Assembly (NCBI GenBank): GCA_015061055.1
Contig: SUXH01000004.1
Span: 107,669-171,668 of the forward strand
Length of the DNA stretch: 64,000 nt
Source: Bacteroidales bacterium
Lineage (GTDB): Bacteria > Bacteroidota > Bacteroidia > Bacteroidales > Muribaculaceae
Direction of reading: 5' to 3'
Of the stretch, positions 58,808 to 64,000 are shown in pieces. The position numbers and the translations under genes were made by a program. The notes under the pieces were generated by a model. That model worked only from the letters and a program-made list of their open reading frames with translations, was not told the origin of the DNA and did not search any database. Position 1 is the stretch's first letter, and every line of letters begins with the position of its first letter.

Positions 58808-59940
58808 AACCTATACAATTATATGTGATTATATTAATCATAATGGCATCGGTAAGTTGTAGAGAGGACGATGTGATATTTATTCCAGAAACAGTGGTGG
58901 TGTCTAAACCGGGATTAAGTGATGTGAAGGGATTTTATCTGCTCAATGAGGGGAATATGGGTAGTAATAAAAGTACGCTTGATTATTACGACTTTTCAAT
59001 GGGAGTGTATACTCGAAACATTTATGGGAGTGCCAATCCCGATGTTCCTAAGGAACTTGGCGATGTGGGTAATGATTTGGCTATATATGGAACAAAGTTA
59101 TATGCTGTTATAAATTGTTCCAATAAAATAGAGGTGATGAATACCTTAACAGCAAAGCGCATAACTCAGATTAATATACCCAATTGCAGATATATAAAAT
59201 TTTACGATGGTTACGCTTATGTAACATCATATGCCGGTCCTGTGGAGATAAATCCCGAGTATGAGCAACGAGGATATGTGGCAAAAGTTGATACTACAGA
59301 TTTTTCAATAGTAGACACTTGTTTGGTTGGATTTCAGCCCGATGAACTTGAAATTATAGATGATAAAATATATGTAGCAAATTCGGGTGGATATATGGTG
59401 CCGAATTATGAAAATACGGTTTCTGTGATTGATATTGCGACATTTAAAGAGGAGGAGCGTGTTCATATAGCTATCAATCTTCAATGCGTAAGTGGCGATA
59501 AGTATGGAGGGCTATGGGTGTCGTCGCGGGGAGACTATTATGATAATCCTTCAAGGTTGTATTGTTATGATGTGCGCAAAAAACGCATAGAGAAAGAATA
59601 TGATGTTCCGGTATCGTCAATGTGGCTTGATGGAGATTCACTCTATGTGGTTAGTGTGGCATGGAGTAATATCACGATGAGTGATGATGTAACTTATGCA
59701 ATTATAAATGTAAAAACACGAGAGGTTGTAACTAGAAATTTTATTACTGATGGTACTGATTTGAAAATTAAAAAACCATATGGCATAGCTGTAAACCCTA
59801 TTACAAAAGATATATATGTTACCGATGCAAAGAATTATGTGAATCCGGGTACACTTTATTGTTTCGGACAAGATGGAGTGATGAAATGGAGCGTGCGCAC
59901 AGGAGATATACCAGCACATTTTGCATTTGTGGGAGAATAG
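58804..59940 (+). CDS. BtuG-like surface lipoprotein (copy 2)
   Basis: The 378-residue lipoprotein (MASVSC, Cys19) shares the blade pattern of copy 1: FYLLNEGNMGSNKSTLDYY, YAYVTSYAGPVEI, DKIYVANSGGYMVP and DIYVTDAKNYVNPG. Copy 1 and copy 2 are clearly related but divergent. Its start overlaps the btuB copy 2 stop (ATGA), so the pair is translated together. Confidence 0.88.
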   Translation: MKPIQLYVIILIIMASVSCREDDVIFIPETVVVSKPGLSDVKGFYLLNEGNMGSNKSTLDYYDFSMGVYTRNIYGSANPDVPKELGDVGNDLAIYGTKLYAVINCSNKIEVMNTLTAKRITQINIPNCRYIKFYDGYAYVTSYAGPVEINPEYEQRGYVAKVDTTDFSIVDTCLVGFQPDELEIIDDKIYVANSGGYMVPNYENTVSVIDIATFKEEERVHIAINLQCVSGDKYGGLWVSSRGDYYDNPSRLYCYDVRKKRIEKEYDVPVSSMWLDGDSLYVVSVAWSNITMSDDVTYAIINVKTREVVTRNFITDGTDLKIKKPYGIAVNPITKDIYVTDAKNYVNPGTLYCFGQDGVMKWSVRTGDIPAHFAFVGE

Positions 59941-59973
59941 TCTATTAGTAATGAACAATAAACAGATATATTT

Positions 59974-61047
59974 ATGAAAAAAATCATTTTTTTATTATGT
60001 GTGATGGCATTAGTTTTTACATCTAAAGCTAATAGCCCATATATCTCTAAGGTTTTCGATTTTTTGCCGGCTCCCGGACAATTTGTAAACGCAATGCCCG
60101 AATATGAGGAGGGAGATACAAAGGCTAATATTTTAGCTAAAGTTGAAGAGCAAATTTGCGGTAATGATGATGATGGAGCCACTCCAGGTATGATTTCGCT
60201 TGGTGCATGGGGCGGTTATGTAGTATTTGGATTTGATCACCCGGTGGTGAATGTGCGTGGTGAATATGATTTTAAGATTTATGGAAATGCTTTCAAAGCC
60301 ACCCAAGCTTCTGACGGTGGTAGTTGTGAACCGGGTATTGTAATGGTGAGCTATGATGAGAATGGCAATGGTGAGCCAGATGATAAATGGTTTGAAATAG
60401 CTGGTAGTGAATATGGTAAAACAACAACTATTCAAGACTATAAACTGACTTATTATAGAACTCCAGTTGATCACGTAGCAGTACCAGATGAGAAAGATAA
60501 ACATATTATAGACAATCATTATATAAGATGGGAGGATAATAAGGGGCAAACCGGTTATGTTACGAAAAATGTGTTCAATAGTCAATCTTATTGGCCTGAA
60601 TGGTTAGAAGGAGATTCATTAATTTTTTATGGTACTCGTTTGCCTGATAATGCTGAAGACCAGAGCGGAAATGGAACTTATTATGTGCTTACATTCTTTG
60701 AATATGGTTATGTAGATAATCAGCCTAATACAGAAGATCCCGGGTTAAAAATAGAATGGGCGGTAGATGAGAATGGTAATTCGGTAAATTTACCGGCAAT
60801 CCATTTTATAAAGATTTATAATGCGATGAATCAAAATTGTGGGTGGTTAGGAGAAACTTCTACTGAAGTTTGTGGAGGTGAGGACTTGCATCCGAATGCT
60901 GTATATTCAGGCATAAAAGATATTCAGACAGATGATAATAATCAAATTGAATATTATAATCTTTATGGAATTAAAATAGAAAAGCCTGAAAACGGAATTT
61001 TTATAGTTCGTAAAGGAAATGAAACTTATAAAGCTAACTTTAGATAG
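59974..61047 (+). CDS. Secreted protein of B12 locus with type IX-like tail
   Basis: The 357-residue protein has a cleavable signal peptide without a lipobox. The core (about 25-310) has VFDFLPAPGQFVNAMPEYEE, GMISLGAWGGYVVFGFDH, IYGNAFKATQASDGGSCEPG and NGNGEPDDKWFEIAGSEY, a pattern I know from uncharacterised cell-surface proteins beside Bacteroidetes B12 transporters. The last 40 residues (QIEYYNLYGIKIEKPENGIF, then IVRKGNETYKANFR) look like a type IX secretion C-terminal sorting signal. It may be another surface cobalamin-capture or processing protein; that is inferred from location. Confidence 0.75.
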   Translation: MKKIIFLLCVMALVFTSKANSPYISKVFDFLPAPGQFVNAMPEYEEGDTKANILAKVEEQICGNDDDGATPGMISLGAWGGYVVFGFDHPVVNVRGEYDFKIYGNAFKATQASDGGSCEPGIVMVSYDENGNGEPDDKWFEIAGSEYGKTTTIQDYKLTYYRTPVDHVAVPDEKDKHIIDNHYIRWEDNKGQTGYVTKNVFNSQSYWPEWLEGDSLIFYGTRLPDNAEDQSGNGTYYVLTFFEYGYVDNQPNTEDPGLKIEWAVDENGNSVNLPAIHFIKIYNAMNQNCGWLGETSTEVCGGEDLHPNAVYSGIKDIQTDDNNQIEYYNLYGIKIEKPENGIFIVRKGNETYKANFR

Positions 61048-61114
61048 GAGTCGGCTAACAAACAATGTAAAGAGGGCAAGAGAGTCATAAAATCAAAATA
61101 ATAATATTGAGAAA

Positions 61115-61285
61115 CGATATAGTTGAGGCTTTTACGTAAGTCTCCTAAGATGGAATGAGGTGAGAATCCTCAACAGTCCCGCTGCTGTAATCCTATAAAA
61201 AAGTTTCACACAAAGTCACTGGGCATAAATGCTTGGGAAGGCGTGAATACGATTAGGAAAGTCAGAAGACCTGCTGTATCGGATT
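61115..61285 (+). promoter_or_regulatory. Cobalamin riboswitch 2
   Basis: The cores are present: TGGAATGAGGTGAGAATCC, CAGTCCCGCTGCTGTAATCC, the GGGAAG segment and the box AGTCAGAAGACCTGCT ending at about 61275. P1 pairs CGATAT (61115-61120) with GTATCG (61276-61281). I see no good promoter for it, so it may also be read from the upstream operon. Confidence 0.93.
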
Positions 61286-61464
61286 TAAGAATAATGCTTT
61301 CGAGGATTGAAGCATTCTTAGCTCAAGTAGAGTATAATTAGTACTCTTAGGGGTGAATACTATTATCTAAGTATGGAGGATAGTGGATTTCTTCATAAAA
61401 GTAATTATTCTTAATGGATTTGAATGAATTATATTTTATGTTTAATTATTAAAATAAAAACTGT
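61286..61464 (+). promoter_or_regulatory. Leader after riboswitch 2
   Basis: The stretch contains two hairpins, AATGCTT/AAGCATT (61293-61316) and GAGTA/TACTC near 61331, which could form the riboswitch expression platform. No gene fits here. Confidence 0.4.
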
Positions 61465-63885
61465 ATGAAGAAATTTTTTCTATTTGTAATGTTGGCTGTA
61501 GTAAGTATATCTGCTATGGCACAATGGACTGTTCAAGGGATTCCTTATAATAATCCTAAGATGAAAAATGCAATGCCAAAGGTTTTGCCAATGGCAACAA
61601 CTAATGATTCGTTCTCTTTTGATGATATTCAAAATTGGACAGGAGAGGGCGAAAATCAAGCGGCGGTTGTAATTCAATTCAACACCGGAAAAGAAACAGA
61701 AACAAATGCTTTGGTGTTTGGTTATCGTTGGAATGGAACTGCAACCGGAACAGATATGATTGTTGCTATTGCCAAAGAAGATCCTCGATTTTATGTATTG
61801 GCAAATAATGGGTCGTATGGTTACTCAATTGGCGGTATAGGTTGGGATGCTGATGAAGATGGAGATATTTACCTTAAAAATGGAGACCAAACATTCACTT
61901 TGACTGATGGTATATATGAATGTGCTTCAGAATATGATTATGATAATTTTACCGCCGGTGATGCTGATGACTTATGGTCAGGAGGTTGGTTCTCCGGGTA
62001 TTGGTCTTATTGGGTTGCTTCAGATTCTCCTGCTAATTTTGGTTATGCGTCAACTGGAGCAAGTGGAAGAGTGTTGACTAATGGATGTTGGGACGGATGG
62101 AATTTCTCTGCAAACTATGGGAGTTATGCATGGTTACCATTTGCTTCAGCTCCATCGTTAATTCCCGATGATGCCACTACTGAATTTAAGAAGGATGGTA
62201 TATACTACACTTTGGGAAGTTATATGCAAAAAACTGTGTTAGTCTCAGCTCCATTTGAAATGAAAGGAACAGAATTGTCTTCGTATACAGGTAATATTAC
62301 GATTCCTTCAACATTCACACACGAAGATGTAGAGTATACAGTAGTGGGAATTGCTGATGATGCCTTTGTTGGTGCGCAAATTGGTAAAGTGGAATTGCCG
62401 GAAACAGTTACTGCTATAGGAAAGCGTGCATTTCAAAACAGTACACTTACATCGATAAATATTACTGATGTTATTACTAAAATAGGCGTTGAAGCATTTA
62501 GTGGTTGTAGTAATTTAACTGAATATAAACTACCTACTTCACTAAAGTCAATTCCTGATGGATTGTATAAAGGAACAGCTATTACAACTGTGACTTTTGC
62601 CGAAACAATAGAATCAATCGGGGTAAGTGCTTTTGAACATTGTGTGAAAATCGAAACTTTGGACGTTACTACAACATTAAAAGCGATTGGAACAAGTGCA
62701 TTTGCAGGTTGTGACGGACTGAAGAATGTCAAGGTGAATACAATTATACCTTTGGCTATTACTGAAGATGTATTTGGTGCAGTTACCTATGAAAGTGCTA
62801 CTCTTACAGTGCCTGTAGGTTACACATCTGTTTATGCAGCAGCTACAGGTTGGAAGAACTTCAAAAAAGTGGGAGAAGTTGAGATTCCTGTTGCCGTAGG
62901 CGATAGTTTCTTTGTTGGTAATGTTGCATATACAATAACCGAATATGGAGAAACCGGAAATAAGGTAATGGTAACATATTTCCCGGTGGAATCGGTTAGC
63001 GACAACAATATTAAAGCTGCAAATTTGGTAGGATATGTGGGAGATGTAATAGTACCGGCAAAGGTGTCTTATCAAAATATCGAATTTACAGTAGATGGAG
63101 TAACTGCTCAAGCATTTATGGGTGCAGAAGAAATGACCTCAATTAAGTTTAATTGTGTATTGACTTCAATTCCGGAAAGAGCAATGTTTAGTTGTAAAAA
63201 ACTTACATCAGTAGAAATTCCTACTACAGTTACATCAATTGAAAGTAAAGCTTTTGAACAATGTCAGACTTTATTAAACGTAACTTTGCCTGAAGGCTTG
63301 TTGAATCTCGGTTCTCGTGCATTTTATTCTTGTAAGATGTTGGAAAACATAAACCTTCCTTTATCATTGACTTCGATTGGAGATTATGCGTTTTACGATT
63401 GTGATGCATTAAAAGTCATTGAATTCCCCGAATCTATAACAGCTATTCCTGCCAATGTATGTTATGATTGTAAAGTTTTAGCTGAGGTTAAATTTGGTTC
63501 AAAGGTGGAATCAATTGGCGGTAGCGCATTCCAATACTGTGAATCATTAAAGACTGTTGATTTGCCAAATACTTTGAAGTCGTTGGGTAATAGTGTGTTT
63601 GCATCTTCTGGTCTTGAAAGTATTTCAATACCATCTTCATTGACAACGATTCCTAATCGTGTATTTGAAAAGACTCCATTAAAGAGTGTAACAATGAGTG
63701 ATGATGTTACATCTTTAGGAGATTATGTTTTCAGTTCTTGTGCTTCATTGGAAAGTATAAAATTGTCTGCATCGTTGATTTCATTAGGTAAGAATGCTTT
63801 TGCAAGTTGTACTTCACTAAAATCAATAACAATACCTAATGGTGTTACTTCGATAGGAAATTATACATTCATGTATTGTATTTAG
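61465..63885 (+). CDS. B12-controlled BspA-like leucine-rich repeat protein, C-terminally truncated
   Basis: The 806-residue protein has a signal peptide (MKKFFLFVMLAVVSISAMAQ). Residues about 51-230 form an unusual N-terminal domain with NWTGEGENQAAVVIQF, ALVFGYRWNGTATGTDMIV, GYSIGGIGWDADEDG and GYWSYWVASDSPANFG. Then come two blocks of LRR_5/BspA repeats (about 265-440 and 550-806), each opened by a strand segment (DGIYYTLG, GNVAYTITEYG). A typical repeat is SLKSITIPNGVTSIGNYTF. It ends abruptly at MYCI within a repeat, with no sorting tail. A cobalamin riboswitch directly precedes it. Confidence 0.85.
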   Translation: MKKFFLFVMLAVVSISAMAQWTVQGIPYNNPKMKNAMPKVLPMATTNDSFSFDDIQNWTGEGENQAAVVIQFNTGKETETNALVFGYRWNGTATGTDMIVAIAKEDPRFYVLANNGSYGYSIGGIGWDADEDGDIYLKNGDQTFTLTDGIYECASEYDYDNFTAGDADDLWSGGWFSGYWSYWVASDSPANFGYASTGASGRVLTNGCWDGWNFSANYGSYAWLPFASAPSLIPDDATTEFKKDGIYYTLGSYMQKTVLVSAPFEMKGTELSSYTGNITIPSTFTHEDVEYTVVGIADDAFVGAQIGKVELPETVTAIGKRAFQNSTLTSINITDVITKIGVEAFSGCSNLTEYKLPTSLKSIPDGLYKGTAITTVTFAETIESIGVSAFEHCVKIETLDVTTTLKAIGTSAFAGCDGLKNVKVNTIIPLAITEDVFGAVTYESATLTVPVGYTSVYAAATGWKNFKKVGEVEIPVAVGDSFFVGNVAYTITEYGETGNKVMVTYFPVESVSDNNIKAANLVGYVGDVIVPAKVSYQNIEFTVDGVTAQAFMGAEEMTSIKFNCVLTSIPERAMFSCKKLTSVEIPTTVTSIESKAFEQCQTLLNVTLPEGLLNLGSRAFYSCKMLENINLPLSLTSIGDYAFYDCDALKVIEFPESITAIPANVCYDCKVLAEVKFGSKVESIGGSAFQYCESLKTVDLPNTLKSLGNSVFASSGLESISIPSSLTTIPNRVFEKTPLKSVTMSDDVTSLGDYVFSSCASLESIKLSASLISLGKNAFASCTSLKSITIPNGVTSIGNYTFMYCI

Positions 63886-64000
63886 AAGCCTCTAACAACC
63901 AAGAATAATCAGAAATAACCAAATATAAACCTTTAATTATCAGTAAATTCTAAAATTTAGCATTTTTCGGCTGCTTTTTGATGCTTCCCAAATTTCCACA
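63879..64000. mobile_element. Possible insertion-element edge cutting the LRR gene
   Basis: After the codon for the Cys of MYC, the sequence departs from the repeat pattern and becomes AT-rich. On the minus strand, short frames enter from the right edge and end about 60-80 bases later (for example ending WKFGKHQKAAEKC). This fits the non-coding end of an insertion element whose transposase gene lies outside the window, but no terminal repeats or target duplication can be seen. Confidence 0.3.

Overview
The window looks like chromosome of a low-GC member of the Bacteroidales, family not resolved. The evidence is consistent: promoters of the Bacteroidetes type (TTTG about 20 bases upstream of TAnnTTTG) recur before many genes, translation starts mostly lack a Shine-Dalgarno sequence, one secreted protein ends in a type IX secretion-like tail, and there are BtuB/BtuG pairs, a BspA-type leucine-rich repeat protein, and the tRNA-tuf-tRNA-secE-nusG-rpl-rpoBC gene order usual for this phylum.

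Layout. 1-9.8 kb is the right part of a surface polysaccharide cluster on the plus strand: a left-truncated chain-length/tyrosine kinase, a Wzy-like polymerase, five glycosyltransferases and a radical SAM/SPASM enzyme, closed by a bidirectional terminator. 9.9-21.7 kb holds housekeeping and envelope genes: a TPR/OmpA-like lipoprotein, ychF, a YbdG-like MscS channel, a family 2 glycosyltransferase, a small 2[4Fe-4S] ferredoxin, an M24 aminopeptidase, a gamma-carbonic anhydrase, tRNA-Leu, a YqaE/Pmp3 peptide, an SGNH hydrolase and a GH20 hexosaminidase. 21.8-24.7 kb is a small integrase-linked islet: a lipoprotein co-directional with a phage-type repressor, a three-site operator region, a divergent coiled-coil gene and a tyrosine recombinase. 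24.8-29.8 kb is accessory: an InaA-like kinase, an S41 peptidase, a possible orphan RNA gene, a HipBA module and two decayed genes.

29.9-36.5 kb returns to core functions: an AraC regulator, argH, an aldo/keto reductase, a Rieske-like lipoprotein, a probable outer-membrane protein, rpsU, xerC and hpf. 36.7-49.8 kb is the large translation/transcription block: four tRNAs, tuf, tRNA-Trp, secE, nusG, rplK, rplA, rplJ, rplL, rpoB and rpoC. 49.8-53.2 kb is on the minus strand: a galactofuranosyltransferase-like enzyme with UDP-galactopyranose mutase, an SGNH-like lipoprotein and a rhodanese lipoprotein.

53.3-64 kb is a vitamin B12 locus. A cobalamin riboswitch precedes two consecutive BtuB (TonB-dependent receptor) and BtuG-like (beta-propeller lipoprotein) pairs and a secreted protein with a type IX-like tail. 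A second cobalamin riboswitch then controls a BspA-like leucine-rich repeat protein with an unusual N-terminal domain. That protein stops abruptly within a repeat near the right edge, where the following sequence looks unrelated. The most notable candidates for something undescribed are this riboswitch-controlled repeat protein, the repressor-lipoprotein-integrase islet, the orphan promoter/hairpin pair near 27.5 kb, and the rpsU leader.
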